DNA from: Vicugna pacos
Lineage: Eukaryota > Chordata > Mammalia > Artiodactyla > Camelidae
Reading direction: 5' to 3'
DNA length: 64,000 nt
NCBI RefSeq assembly: GCF_048564905.1
Contig: NC_132994.1
Location: forward strand, 13,913,652 to 13,977,651
Numbering within the stretch: the stretch's first letter is position 1; every line of letters begins with the position of its first letter. The notes beneath the pieces are model-generated. The model made no database searches, was not told the origin of the DNA, and saw only the letters and a program-made list of their open reading frames with translations. The position numbers and the translations under genes were made by a program. Below are positions 53,201 to 61,942 of this stretch, one piece after another.

Positions 53201-56200
53201 AAAACTACATAACCTTACTTTCAAACAGGCTCACATAATGCCTGATACAAAACGTGTTCTATTGTACTACTGGATGGCACCTCCTTATGCACATCCCACA
53301 TGGCATCTCGCCTGGATCACTGATACTTGTGTGTGTGTGTAAACTGAATCCACATGATAACAGTATCCCTGCCATGTTTTGCCTACCTCTAGCCCTCTAT
53401 GTCACTAGACAAAGTGGTCTTTCTAAAAACATAAATCTTATCCAGTCACATATGTTAAATGAATTAGATACGGAATGGAGATTTGAAAGTTTAGATCAGA
53501 AAATATACCCTAAAACACTTTCCACTCACCTGTAGATGGTGGACTCTGAATAATATCTGAAAGGTTATAACCTCCAGAACTATCTGATCGCTTACGTGGC
53601 TTCTTTTTTGCTTTTGTTTTTGTCTTCTTGAACATACTTTCCCTAGGAAAAGAGCAAACAAAAAGTCACCTAAAAAAAAAATTAGTTAAAGATGAAACAG
53701 CAGAAGAACGATGCCTTTTGAGCAACAGAATATAGCATGCTGGTCAAACAGAAAACACAACGACATGGAAGGATATGCACGCTCTGGGACCATTTACCTA
53801 TGTGGTCTGGAGCAAATCACTCAATTTCACTGAACCTCAGTGTGATACTATCACTTGTTCTAACTCTAGCATTTCTGTAAAATTCAGAAACAAGTTGGTA
53901 TATAGGAAAATGTTTTGAAAAGTAAAATACTGGACACATTCACACACAATCTATTATAAACTATGATCTTGAACTAGAAATATTTGATGATAATTTTTAA
54001 AGTATTTCAAGGGCTGTGTAATTCCCTGAATTAAGTTTTATTAATCAGGAAAGGGAAAATAAAATTATCTAAGAACTACAATTGCCTTGTTTCACATCTC
54101 ACTATATAACTCATCCACAGTTACACAGGGTCAGCTGTGGATACTATTATTTTGTAAAGGATAATAGATTTATGTCAATGTTAATTTTATTATAACTTTT
54201 AATATAATAATATGCCATACGTCTAAGTCAGGTATCTATAGACTTCAAGTATCCCAATGGCTACTATCAAACTCTAGAAAAAGAGTTTAAAAAAAATTGC
54301 TGGAACTAAAAAGTTTTTCAGTGAGCTACACAGCTGATTATTATGCACACACATATATACACACTCACACATATATAAATGACTTTAATACCCCCAAATT
54401 TTATTTTAACAGATCATTTACCAAACAGTAAAAAAGTAATTTTATAACCAGCTGGTAAGTGAGACTAAAGTGCAGGTTGGAAATTCTAAGCAGGACTTGT
54501 CAAATGGTCAACAGAACGATCATGTAGGACCTGGGATATTTTGTTGGAGGACTCCCAAACGCCAGCCACTGCAGGTACTCTCTCTTGAACCAGTAGGGCT
54601 CTCTTTACAGAGGGATCCAGAGGAGTGGCTGATGCACTCCCCTTGGTTCACCCTCTCCAGAAGGAGACCCTCTAGTCTTTGGCCAAGACAGAAGAGGGGC
54701 AATCACTTTGTTGAATGAGCCTCAGGAAGAGATTGATGATACTTGAAAAAAAATCTCAAAAAATGCTCTTTTCCAAATTCAACTACTTACCCCGGTCCTT
54801 ATAAACCTAGTGCCTCTAATTCTTAAGCCTTTCCAGAATTCAGTTTTTCTATTTTAAGTCATTACTGCTCAGCTGCCACTTTCCGAGGTCTAAAACTGTT
54901 TAACATCCGCTGACTGCCATTTACTCTTTTCCTGTTCTCTCTGCTTAAGCACAACATGCCTTTTTTATTTCTTTCCTATAATCTCAGCAAGGTTTTAAAA
55001 TGTAGTTAACAGGAACGCACTTATTTAACCCAATATACTTAACCGTAAAGCTACATTCCTTTCATATTTATACTTAATTTTGTTATACCTGCAAATATTA
55101 ATTATATTTACTTCATATTTTATCAAGGCTAAGAATGAACATGAATACCTATTTTTTATGTCAGGTTTCTCACTTTTTCTTTCAGTACCAATATGAAAGT
55201 GTCAGTAGTGTAAAGACTGGGGAGAGAGGGAGAAGGAAAGGAGAAAAGAAAAAAACAAAAACAAAAACAGAGCTTACGAATAATTTTGTTCCAAGTTTAT
55301 TTCTTCTTTCAAAAAGACATCACCATCTTCTACATCCAAATAGCTAATATCTGGTCCATCTTGATACGGTGTAATGACTCTTCTATCCATTGCTGGAATC
55401 TATAGGGAAAAAGATGCCACTTTTTAAATACAAAATTTGCAGAGGAATGACATCAGCAACATGGTGGACTGAAAAGCTACCTGTATCTTTCCCCTTCAAA
55501 TACAACCACCATCCACAGCTAAACAGAGGTGCCTCTGCCCAACCCACTCAGACACCAGAGACTTCCACACATTTGTACAGCTAAAGATGGCTGGACTAGA
55601 ACACACAGAGTAGGCGGAACTGAGGGAACAGCGGAGTCGCCTGCAATTCTGGGCCTCTAACCATGGCAGCTGAGCCCACAGCTTCAGAGAACCCAGTAGC
55701 AGCAGGTGAGGTGGTGCACACAGCCCTGGCATCCTGAACAGAGCAGGGCTCATAACCACAAGTAACTGGGTAGCAGTGGCAATGTGTCCTGGAACCCAGC
55801 CCATGCCCCCGCCCACCATCCACAGTGACAGAGTCCCCCAGCACAGTGGCAGAGCCCATTAACCTTACAACACTGGACACAGTAGAGGTACCTGTGCAAC
55901 CTTGACTCTCCCCACCCCCATTATCCTCCTCCCTTCACACTGCGGAGTTTGTAACTCAAGGAATCCAGGACACTGGGGAAGAACCCACTATCCCAGTGAT
56001 GACAGCAGCTGTGGGAAAAGAAAGGCAGTAAGAACCCTAGAGGCACAAGAAGCAATAAAGAAGGCACAGAGGCACTCCTCTTACCGAGACGATGGAGCCT
56101 TGAAAGTACCAACTCTCAAATATAACTAAAGGCAGCTCAGGTAAGAGAAACCAAAACTTTGTGTTGTAATGCCACCTACTGGAAAGCAAAAGAAAAGTCT

Positions 56201-59200
56201 CTAACTTCTAACCTGTCATTAACTTCAAGTGCCCCTACAGGGGAACAATTCATTGAGCACCACAAAGAAGCAGTTAACACTATACTACAAAAAGAAAATA
56301 ACAATTCTCCAGGCACCAAAATCGTGACTACTGCTATCGCCCTGATCAAGAATTCAGCACAGCTGTCATGAAGGAACTCAGTGAGCTACAAGAAAAGTCA
56401 GAATGGCAGTTTAATGAGCCCAGGAATAAAATTAATGAACAGAAGGAATACTTTACCAAAGAGACTGAAACTCTAAAAAAGAACCAAACAAATGCTGGAG
56501 CTGAAGAATTCAATAAGAGAGATTAAGAATGCATTAGAAAAGCAATGGCAATAAAGCAGACCATGTGGGAGACAGAATTAGCAAGCTCAAAGGTAAAAAA
56601 TCTTAAATTGATACAAGTAGAAAAGAGAAATAAGATACCAAAAATCTGAGGAAATTCTACAAGACCTATCTGTTTCAGGAAGGACAGCACTGGGATAATG
56701 AGTATCCCAGAAGGAGGAAAGAGAGAGAAGGGAGCAGAGTTGTTTTTTAAAGAAATAATAACAGAACTTCCCAAACCTGGGGAAGGAACTGGATATGCAA
56801 GTCCATGAAATTAAGAAAACACCTATTACCTCAATGCAAAATAACCTTCTCCAAGACATTATATTAAAACTGTCAAGTCAATGATAAAGAAAGAGTTTTA
56901 AAGGCAGCCAGGGAAAAAAGGATGATAGCCTACAAAGGAAACTTCATTAGTCTATCAGCAGATGTCTCAGCAGAAACCCCAAAGGCCAGGAGGGAGGAAA
57001 CGACATTCTCAAAATGCTAAAAGATAGAAGTGTCACACAAGAATACTCTATGCAGAGAAGTTATCATTCAAATATGAAGGAGAAATAAAGGCTTTTCTAG
57101 ACAAACAAAAACACTAGATCTGCCAACAAGACATGTTGAAAGGAGCTCTCCTAATAGGAACAGACGCAAAAGTACACACAACTTTGAGCAAGATGATAAA
57201 ACAGAATCAGAAAATTGCAACTCTTTATCAGGTTTTTAAAACACTTTATTACAGCATAAAGGTTAAAGACAGAAAAAAAGAAAGCCGAAGAATAACTACA
57301 GCTATTTCTGTTTGGTAACAAATTCACAACATAAAAAGGGATAATTTGAGAAAAACATAAAACGGGATAAGGAAAATTTCTATAGGTAAATGAAGATAAC
57401 ATAGTATGAGCAGAAAAAAGACTATTTTATCTATGAGACATTTTGTACAAAGCTCAGGGCAATGACCAAACTTCAAGTTATAGAACAGAGAAACAAAACA
57501 TGAAAAAAGAGGAAACTGAGAAAAATAAATAAACGACCAAATCAAAATGACAGACAAAAGCACAAGGTAAAAGAAACAATGGAATATCGAGCAACCAAAA
57601 AACAAAATGTGGAATTTCAGAACTAAGTCCTCATCTATCAATAATCACCCTAAATGTAAATGTATTGAATTCACCAATCAAAAGACACAGTAGCTGGATG
57701 CATTAAATAACAAGACCCAACTATAAGCTGTCTTCAGGAGACTCCTCTCAGCTCTAAAGACAAACACAGGCTCAAAGTGAAGAGATGGAAGATGATACTC
57801 CAACCAAATGGCAGCAAAAGAAAGCAGCTGCAGTCATACTCATACCAGACAAAATAGACTTCAAGCCAAAAAGTTAACAAGAGACAAAAATGGTCAGTAT
57901 ATAATAATGAAGAGGACAATTCATCAAATAAACATAAAAGTGATGAATGTATGTATACCTAACATAAGAGCACTAAAATATATAAAACAATTATTAACAG
58001 AACCAAAGAAAAATTGATAGCAACACAATAGTTGGGGACATTTAACACCCCACTTACATCAACAAATAGATCATCCAGACAGAATGTCAACAATTAAACA
58101 GTGGCCTTAACTGAAATGACAGGCCAGATATATCTGATAGATTTGAAAAGAACATTTCATCCAAATGCAGCAGAACACACATTCTTTTCAAGCACACATG
58201 GAGTTTTCTCAAGAATAGATCATATGTTGGGACATAAAACAAGTCTCAACAGATTTAAGACTGAAATCCTACCAAACATCTTTTATGATTACAATGATAT
58301 GAAACCAAGAAGAAGAACAGTGGAAAAACCATAAATATGTAAAGAATGAACAAAATGCTACACAACTATTGAGTCAATGAAGAAATCAAATGAGAAATAA
58401 AAAAATCACCTTAAAACAAATGAAAATGAAAATATGACATACCAAAATGTACGGTATACAGCAAAAGTGGTAGTAAGACTTTGTAGCAACAGAGGCCTAC
58501 CTCAAGAAACAGGAAAAACACACCTAAAGAACTAGAAAAAAGAACAAAGCCCAAAGTTAGTAGAAAGAAGGAAATGTAAAGATCAGGGAAGACATAAATG
58601 AAATAGAGAAGACAGTAGAAAAGATAAATGAAACCCAGAGTCAGCTCTTTGAAGATAAGCAAAATTGATAAATCATTAGCTAGACCCACTAAGAAGAAAA
58701 GAAGGCCTGATAAATAAAATAACAAATTAAAGAGAAAAAAATAACAGATACCACAGAAATATAAAGGATTATTAAGAGAATATACAAATTGGAAAAACTA
58801 GAAAAAATGGACAAATTCTTAGAATCATAAACCTTTCCAAGACTGACTCATGAAGAAATATAAAATCTGAATAGACCAATCACTAGCACAGAGACTGAAA
58901 CAGTAATCAAAAAGCCTTTAAAAATAAGTCCAGGACCAGACGGCTTCAGAGGTGATTTCTAGCAAACAAAGACCTAATATCTATCCTCAGACCTCCAAAA
59001 AATGAAGAAGAGAGAATGCCTTCTAACTCATTTTACAAGGCCAATATCATCCTGATACCAAAACCAGACAAAGACAACATAAAAAAAGAAAATCACAGGC
59101 CAACTGATGAACATAGATGCAAAAATCCTCAACAAAATATTAGCAAACCAAATTCAACAATACTTCAAAAGGACCATAAAATAATCAAGTGGGATTTATG

Positions 59201-61123
59201 CCAGGGATTTAAGTATGGTTCAACATCCACAAATCAATCAACATGATACACTGTATTAACAGAATTAAGGATAAAAATCATATAATCATATCAACAGATA
59301 TAGAAAAAGCATTTAACAAGATTAAACACCCATTTAAGATACAAGTCTCCAGAAAGTGGGTACAGAAGGGATGTATCTCAATATAATGAAATCCGTATGT
59401 GACAAACCCATAGCTAACATACTCAATGATGAAAAATTGAAGGCTATACCTCTAAGATCAGGAATTAAGACAAGATGCTCATTCTCACCACTCTTATTCT
59501 GTATAGTATCAGAAGTGCTAGCCAGAGCAATTAGACTAGAAAAAAAAATAAATAAAAGGCATCCAAATTAGAAAGGAGGAAGTAAAATTGTCACTATTTC
59601 CAGATGACTTACATACAGAAAACCCTGAAGACTCAACCAGAAAACTATTAGAAATAATAAACAGTAAAGTTGCAGGATACAAAATCAACACATCAACACA
59701 CACACACATACACTTATATTTCTATACGCTGACAATAAGCAGTCACCAACAGAAATTAAGGAAACAATCATATTTACAATGGCAACAAAAATAAAATACC
59801 TATGAATAAAATTAAAGAGAGTGAAAGACCTTTACACTGAAAATTGTAAGACTTTGTTTAAAGAAACTGAAGAAGACACAAATAAATGGAAAGATATTCC
59901 ATGCTCATGGACTGGAAGAATAAATTATAAAAATGTCCATATTACTTAAAGCAGTCTAATTCAATGCAATCCCTATCAAAATCCCAAGCACATTTTTCAC
60001 AGAAATAGAACAAAAAGATCTAAAATTTATATGGACCCACCAAAGACCACTAATAGTCAAAGCAATCCTGAGAAAAAAAGAACAAAGCTGATGGCATCAC
60101 ACTCTCTGGTTTCAAACTATATTACAAAGCCATAGTAATCAAAACAGCACTGGCAGAAAAACAGATGCAAAGATACCTGAACAGAATTGAAAGCCCAGAA
60201 ATAAACACTTGCAAATATGGACAATTAGTTTATACAAAGAACCAAAGAACATATAATGGAGAAAGGACAATCTCTTCAACAAATGATGCTGGGAAAACTG
60301 AACAGCCACATGTAAAAAAACGAAAGTAGACCACTAATTCACAGCATACACGAAAATCAACTCATTCAAAGTGGATTAAAGACTTGAATATAAGACCTGA
60401 AACCATAAAACTCCTAGAAGAAAACACAGGCAATATGCTCTTTGGTATCAGTCTTAGCAATATCTTTCTCGATATGTCTCCTCAGGTAAGGAAAACAAAA
60501 GCAAAAATAAACAAACAGAATTACATCAAACTAAAAAGCTTTTGCACAGCAAAGGAAACCATCAATAAAATGAAAAGACAACCTACCAAATGGGAGAAGA
60601 TATTTGCAGATGATATATATGAAAATAATTTATACAACTCAGTAACAGTAAAAACACCTGATTACAAAAATGGACAAAGGAGTTGAATATGTATTTTTCA
60701 GAAGAACACATACGGATGGGCCAGTAGGCACATGGAAAGATGTTCAGCAACACTAATTATTAGGGAAAGGCAAATCAAAACCACAATGAGATATCACCTC
60801 ACACCTATCAGAATGGCTATCATCAAAAAGACAAGAAATAACATGTGTTAGCAAGGATATAAGGAAAAGGGAACCCATACACTGTTGGTGGGAATGTAAT
60901 GGGTGCAGTCCCTACAGAAGACCGTATAAAGATTCCTCAAAAAATTAAGAACAGACTAGCATATGATGCTCAGCTATAACATTTCTCGGTATTTATACAA
61001 AGAATACAAGAAACACTTATTTAAAAAGATATATGCCACCCCCACGTTCACTATAGCATTATTTATAATAGCCAAGATATGGAAACAACCTAAGTGCCCA
61101 TCAATGGATGAACGGATAAAGAT

Positions 61124-61165
<42 letters not shown>

Positions 61166-61942
61166 GAATACTATTCAGCCATGAAAAAAGAATAAAATCG
61201 TGCTATTTCCAACAACAGAGATACAGAGATGGACCTTGAAGGTATTAAGCTAAGCAAAATAACTCAAGAGGAAGAAAGGCAAATACTGTATGAGTTCACT
61301 CATAGATGGCATATAAAACACTAATAAACAAACAAAATAAATGAACAAACCAAAACCAAAACCAAAACCAAACAAAAAACCCAAACACATAGATACAGAG
61401 AACAGAGGGAGAAGGGGAAGGAGGAAAGTCACAGGGGGTATAAGGGATCAACTATGGTGACAGATGGAAGTTAAACTTTTGGTGGTGAGAAAGCTGCTGG
61501 GTATATAGAAGTAGAAATATGATGTTGTACACATGAAACATATAATGCTATAAACCAGTGCTAACTCAATAGAAATAAATAATAAAATTTTTAAAAATCC
61601 ATGTTTCTGCACCATCCTGATCTTTGGTAAATAATAACAAAAGACTCCAAAGCTTTCAATAACTTTCATTTATAAAGCAATTAAAATAGATATTATTTTA
61701 TTATTAAATATCTTTAATTTTGATTATTATATTTATCTGTGGAATCTGTAGAGAAATTCAATATCCTCAGTTTTAAAAAATCCTAATGTATCAGAATTCA
61801 TTAGGAAGTTATTCCATTGAGAAGTCTGACCAAATATACTGCTTCAGTTGATATTGTCATTGAAAACAACATAAACCTTACCATTTTTCGGTAATACAAA
61901 GAAAGATCCTTCAAAACACCATCACTTAAAACATCAAGGGAC
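26135..61942 (-). CDS. IBTK: IBTK, 3' portion: last eleven coding exons, joined by splicing
   Basis: The joined exons are 61942-61882, 55399-55278, 53642-53530, 50862-50714, 49320-49157, 48161-48069, 47525-47382, 36509-36360, 27630-27559, 27158-27026 and 26266-26135. All splice phases agree and give 443 residues plus one split codon before TAG. The product is recognised as IBTK from stretches such as [53 protein letters not shown] and the C-terminus [12 protein letters not shown]. Known of the family: IBTK (about 1353 residues in human) has ankyrin repeats, RCC1 repeats and two BTB domains, binds BTK, and is a substrate adaptor of CUL3 ubiquitin ligase (PDCD4, eIF4A1). Those domains are coded to the right of this window. 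Seen here: the end of the BTB-linked helical region, then a long polar, serine-rich tail with a basic, nuclear-signal-like cluster (KKKPRKR), and a conserved C-terminal block. No frameshift or internal stop is seen in the exons. Confidence 0.95.
27026..27158 (-). CDS. IBTK: IBTK exon (133 bp), conserved C-terminal block
   Basis: Acceptor CCTTTCAG; donor ATTCAG|GTAAAT. It encodes [20 protein letters not shown], then [20 protein letters not shown] and ALIQ. The glutamate- and glutamine-rich part is likely helical. This is among the most recognisable parts of the IBTK C-terminus. Confidence 0.96.
27559..27630 (-). CDS. IBTK: IBTK exon (72 bp)
   Basis: Acceptor TCTTGCAG; donor CCCAA|GTAAGG, near consensus. 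It encodes [20 protein letters not shown] and DSP, with split codons at both ends (arginine and asparagine). Short but clear, because it bridges two family-matched exons exactly in phase. Confidence 0.94.
28252..28284 (+). other. G-quadruplex-like G-run cluster
   Basis: Four or more G runs of 3 to 6 within 33 bp, with loops of 1-4 nt. They lie on the plus strand, which is the template strand for IBTK. Strong by the usual motif rule; folding is inferred. Confidence 0.7.
28915..29095 (+). mobile_element. MIR fragment (IBTK intron)
   Basis: 'CATTATCTCATTTAATGTTT', then 'TTAGGAAACTGATACTCAAAG' in part, and ACTCAAATCCAGGC: MIR order on the plus strand, antisense to IBTK. Confidence 0.7.
29270..29420 (+). 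mobile_element. L2-like 3' end (IBTK intron)
   Basis: A stretch that resembles the L2 3' terminus (GGAACATAGTTG, then AGAGAATAAATAAGTGA). Diverged. Confidence 0.4.
30160..30300 (+). mobile_element. MIR fragment (IBTK intron)
   Basis: 'TTATAAAGTACTTTCATATA' to 'TGATAGGTGTTACTG' and 'TTCAGAAAGGTTCACAGAG'. MIR-like, diverged. Confidence 0.5.
31970..32158 (+). repeat. Ancient mammalian repeat (L2-associated type), left part
   Basis: Recognisable wording of the type 'TTCATTCATTCA...CACCTACTACATGC', then CTTGCTTTCACT and AACAGACAG. It breaks off at the DNA transposon and resumes at 32965. Confidence 0.5.
32159..32964 (-). mobile_element. Tigger-like (pogo/mariner) DNA transposon, decayed
   Basis: Inverted ends: the left starts CAGTAGCCCCCTT and the right, read on minus, starts CAGTAGTATCCCCTTA. 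TA lies just outside the left end, as mariner-type insertion requires; the right flank reads GA. Minus-strand remnants such as [19 protein letters not shown] and [14 protein letters not shown] (32420-32520) resemble the N-terminal DNA-binding part of Tigger-type transposases. About 806 bp, against 2.5 kb or more for a complete member, so it is internally deleted. The subfamily is uncertain. It sits inside an older repeat. Confidence 0.75.
32965..34200 (+). repeat. Ancient mammalian repeat (L2-associated type), right part
   Basis: This continues the repeat at 31970 colinearly with GAGTGGGAAGTGCTG, GGCCTTGAAGGCATATGAG and GTTTTGGACATAAAGTTTAA. The wording is of an old family found across mammals; I am not certain of the family name. 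Limits are approximate. Confidence 0.45.
34835..34955 (+). mobile_element. L2 3'-end fragment (IBTK intron)
   Basis: 'CTGTAAGGTCTCTATGAGCA' and GGGGCTATGC to AATAAGTATTTGTCAA: the typical L2 3' end order. Confidence 0.6.
35714..35751. repeat. 19-bp tandem duplication
   Basis: GAAACATCTTTTTAAAATA occurs twice in a row (35714-35732 and 35733-35751, the last base or two diverging). Confidence 0.85.
35785..36235 (+). mobile_element. L1ME-like 3' fragment
   Basis: Plus-strand L1 ORF2 end and 3' UTR: 'ACACAATGAAATATCACTCA' (35855), 'ATGGCTTCACGACTGTATAC' (36133) and an ending of the type TATACCAAAATAAAT. About 450 bp, just downstream, in gene direction, of the IBTK exon at 36360-36509. Confidence 0.7.
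36360..36509 (-). CDS. IBTK: IBTK exon (150 bp)
   Basis: Acceptor TTTTGCAG; donor GTAAG|GTAATA. It encodes [20 protein letters not shown], then [20 protein letters not shown] and ENSQAPKVV with a split arginine. It is flanked by the two longest introns seen here (about 10.9 kb upstream and 8.7 kb downstream), both swollen by repeats. Confidence 0.95.
36690..37315 (+). mobile_element. HAL1/L1M ORF1-like fragment
   Basis: The plus strand has 'AGAAGGAGAGGAGAGAAG' (37008), 'TTCTCCAAATTTGATGAA' (37065) and 'CACATAGTGGGAAACATGC', which fit the ORF1 part of old L1 or half-L1 elements. Broken by stops. Confidence 0.55.
37320..37552 (+). mobile_element. ERVL-MaLR (MLT1-like) LTR fragment, fossil
   Basis: The 3' part of an MLT1-type LTR, recognised by 'GGATTCCTGACCCAAAGGAA', 'TTTTAAGCCACTGTTTAGGG' and the ending AACTAATACA. 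Only one LTR-like piece is seen and no internal genes. Very old (shared mammalian family) and broken. It lies between two L1 pieces. Confidence 0.5.
37560..38440 (+). mobile_element. L1 ORF2 C-terminus and 3' part
   Basis: Plus-strand text 'GACAAAGGACTTATACCCAG' (37722), then 'ACCACTATACACCCACCAGA' (37900), 'ATTGGCAAGGATGTGAAAC' and 'ACACTGTTGGTGG'. This is the ORF2 C-terminal domain followed by 3' UTR. Old and broken. Confidence 0.75.
38441..39410 (+). mobile_element. L1 ORF2 RT fragment followed by another L1 3' end
   Basis: 38500-38920 matches the RT/palm region (for example 'GGTTTATGCAAGGTTGTTC', with RT-like text in plus frames). 38925-39410 is ORF2 end and 3' UTR with an A24 run at 39022-39045. 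The order shows rearrangement or two copies. Confidence 0.65.
39022..39045. repeat. Poly-A run (24 bp) within L1
   Basis: An uninterrupted A tract inside L1 3' sequence, probably polymorphic in length. Confidence 0.95.
39720..39940 (+). mobile_element. MIR SINE, well preserved (IBTK intron)
   Basis: 'GGTTCAAATCCTGGCTCTGC' (39768), 'TGACCTTGGGAAGATGCTTA', 'TTTCCTCATC' and 'ATACCTGACACATAG' follow MIR order for about 215 bp. Confidence 0.85.
40420..40645 (+). mobile_element. MIR-family fragment (IBTK intron)
   Basis: 'TGTCTCATTTAATCTTCACA' (40449) and 'AACTGGGATCCAAACCCAG' (40571) in the order expected for MIR/MIRb. The short plus-strand frame at 40396-40596 is part of it. Confidence 0.7.
40975..41165 (+). 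mobile_element. MIR-family fragment (IBTK intron)
   Basis: 'CCTGTGAAACAGGCACTGTG', 'GTTCACACTGCTACCAGGAA' and 'AACCCAGGCTTAATCAC' are in MIR order. Open frame 41030-41278 is a shadow of it. Confidence 0.65.
43046..43105. repeat. Inverted repeat, 13-bp perfect arms
   Basis: ATATCTTACATGT (43046-43058) and its exact complement ACATGTAAGATAT (43093-43105) surround a 34-bp AT-rich loop. It is in an IBTK intron. It could form a hairpin or be the end pair of a lost small transposon; no family recognised. Confidence 0.85.
44470..44800 (-). mobile_element. L1M 3' UTR fragment
   Basis: Minus-strand wording 'ATAAATGGAATCACATAGTT' (44500), 'GATGAGATTCATCCACAG' and 'TGTAGGTTGTTTCCAG' (44661), typical of old L1 3' ends. 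Confidence 0.65.
44860..45760 (+). mobile_element. HAL1-like fragment
   Basis: Plus-strand sequence with text such as 'CACTATGAAATTTCAGAACA' (45163) and 'GACTTCCAACTCAGAATTC' (45322), resembling half-L1 ORF1 regions. Short open frames at 44998-45255 and 45413-45643 are remnants of it. Confidence 0.5.
45830..47381. other. IBTK intron, mostly unassigned
   Basis: AT-rich intron with no clear family apart from a possible MIR/L2 piece near 46300-46420 (GCATGTAGAAGGTACACATC). Confidence 0.4.
47382..47525 (-). CDS. IBTK: IBTK exon (144 bp), its 5' end tandemly duplicated
   Basis: Acceptor TTTCTAG, donor CATG|GTATGT. It encodes [20 protein letters not shown], then [14 protein letters not shown] and ends PANAW across the splice. 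The proximal acceptor is chosen because its frame matches the family and stays open. A 70-bp direct repeat places a second, similar acceptor and exon start immediately upstream (see the repeat at 47487-47626). Confidence 0.93.
47487..47626 (-). repeat. 70-bp tandem duplication of an IBTK exon start and its acceptor
   Basis: Two copies with a period of 70 bp: 47487-47556 and 47557-47626, similar over about 60 bp with scattered changes and a small gap. Copy 1 holds the first 39 bp of the IBTK exon plus its CTAG acceptor at 47529-47526. Copy 2, upstream in the gene, holds a matching CTAG acceptor at 47599-47596 followed by an exon-like stretch. In phase, that stretch reads [14 protein letters not shown] and then stops at TGA. 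Copy 1 is the one whose protein matches the family, so copy 2 is the decayed or never-used one. Confidence 0.9.
48069..48161 (-). CDS. IBTK: IBTK exon (93 bp), with an unusual donor
   Basis: Acceptor TTTTTTAG after a strong pyrimidine tract. It encodes [20 protein letters not shown], then [10 protein letters not shown] and a split glycine codon. The open frame continues past this point to a stop near 48033, but the family match stops at the glycine, and joining GG to the A of the next exon restores the frame. The implied donor is GG|GTTGGT, weaker than usual at +3 and +4. Confidence 0.88.
48887..48909. repeat. Poly-A run (23 bp) in an IBTK intron
   Basis: An A tract preceded by GAGTTTT. On the IBTK sense strand it is a long T run, about 0.4 kb before the exon at 49320-49157 is left behind. 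Confidence 0.95.
49157..49320 (-). CDS. IBTK: IBTK exon (164 bp)
   Basis: Acceptor CTTCAG; donor TTTCAG|GTAGAC. It encodes [20 protein letters not shown], then [20 protein letters not shown] and a serine-rich end ([10 protein letters not shown]). The final AG pairs with the T of the next exon to make serine. The block [13 protein letters not shown] is a strong family match. Confidence 0.95.
50714..50862 (-). CDS. IBTK: IBTK exon (149 bp), serine-rich tail
   Basis: Acceptor TTTTAG after a short pyrimidine run; donor GAG|GTTTGT, with T rather than a purine at +3. It encodes [20 protein letters not shown], then a serine/glycine/proline-rich stretch through [10 protein letters not shown] to FHSDKIE. 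Several SP dipeptides could be proline-directed phosphosites (inference). Low-complexity, probably disordered. Confidence 0.95.
52080..52260 (+). mobile_element. MIR fragment (IBTK intron)
   Basis: 'AATACAGAATTGGAATCAAG', 'CAAATCACTTAACTTTTGAG' and TTTCCTCAAAT follow MIR order. Confidence 0.6.
53530..53642 (-). CDS. IBTK: IBTK exon (113 bp), basic nuclear-signal-like cluster
   Basis: Acceptor CCTAG; donor ACAG|GTGAGT, close to consensus. It encodes [20 protein letters not shown] followed by a serine/glycine-rich stretch ending SPPSTG. The lysine/arginine cluster resembles a monopartite nuclear localisation signal (inference). The preceding and following exons join in frame. Confidence 0.95.
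53755..53885 (+). mobile_element. MIR fragment (IBTK intron)
   Basis: 'CTCTGGGACCATTTACCTAT' to 'AATCACTCAATTTCACTGAA' and CCTCAGT: MIR middle part, just past the 53530-53642 exon. Confidence 0.55.
55278..55399 (-). CDS. IBTK: IBTK exon (122 bp), acidic segment
   Basis: Acceptor CTATAG; donor TC|GTAAGC. It starts in phase 0 with [15 protein letters not shown] and continues through an acidic run ([19 protein letters not shown]) to a split serine codon. The methionine in MDRR could look like a gene start, but the open frame runs back to the acceptor and the preceding exon joins in frame, so it is internal. Confidence 0.95.
61127..61164. repeat. (CA)n microsatellite within L1
   Basis: About 19 AC units, with one GC interruption near the right end, in the 3' part of the L1. 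A CA tract at this place is common in L1M elements and can expand after insertion. Confidence 0.95.
61346..61378. repeat. (AAACC)n-like pentanucleotide tract in the L1 3' UTR
   Basis: Five or so units of AAACC/AAAACC, followed by AAAC-type sequence. It lies in the A-rich 3' region of the L1. Confidence 0.85.
61882..61942 (-). CDS. IBTK: IBTK exon (61 bp), end of the BTB-associated region
   Basis: It follows a TTAG acceptor and ends ATG before a GTAAGG donor. The first base completes an arginine codon begun in the preceding exon outside the window. It then reads [20 protein letters not shown], which I recognise as the segment just after the second BTB domain of IBTK. It is the rightmost exon I can find; the remaining 2 kb to the window edge look intronic. 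Confidence 0.93.

Larger units (their letters stand above)
55440..61595 (+). mobile_element. Near full-length old L1 (L1M type), antisense in an IBTK intron
   Basis: A single colinear element fills almost the whole 6.5 kb intron. 55440-56150 looks like 5' UTR. 56160-57130 is an ORF1-like stretch with several stops. 57600-58340 is the ORF2 endonuclease, recognised by text close to GDFNTPLTSMDRSSRQ and by [18 protein letters not shown] (58200-58260). 58600-60690 is the reverse transcriptase and C-terminal part of ORF2. 60690-61595 is the rest of ORF2 and a 3' UTR with a (CA)n tract, ending in an A-rich tail. ORF2 is split into many frames; the usual FADD catalytic motif reads FPDD near 59590-59610. 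It lies in the opposite orientation to IBTK. Old and inactive. I could not find clear target-site duplications. Confidence 0.85.

Noticed and set aside
55135-55347. Plus-strand frame overlapping an IBTK exon
   Set aside because: A shadow on the opposite strand with a lysine-rich, A-rich composition.
57808-58334. Plus-strand frames with nuclease-like wording
   Set aside because: They are the endonuclease domain of the intronic L1 ORF2, split by stops.
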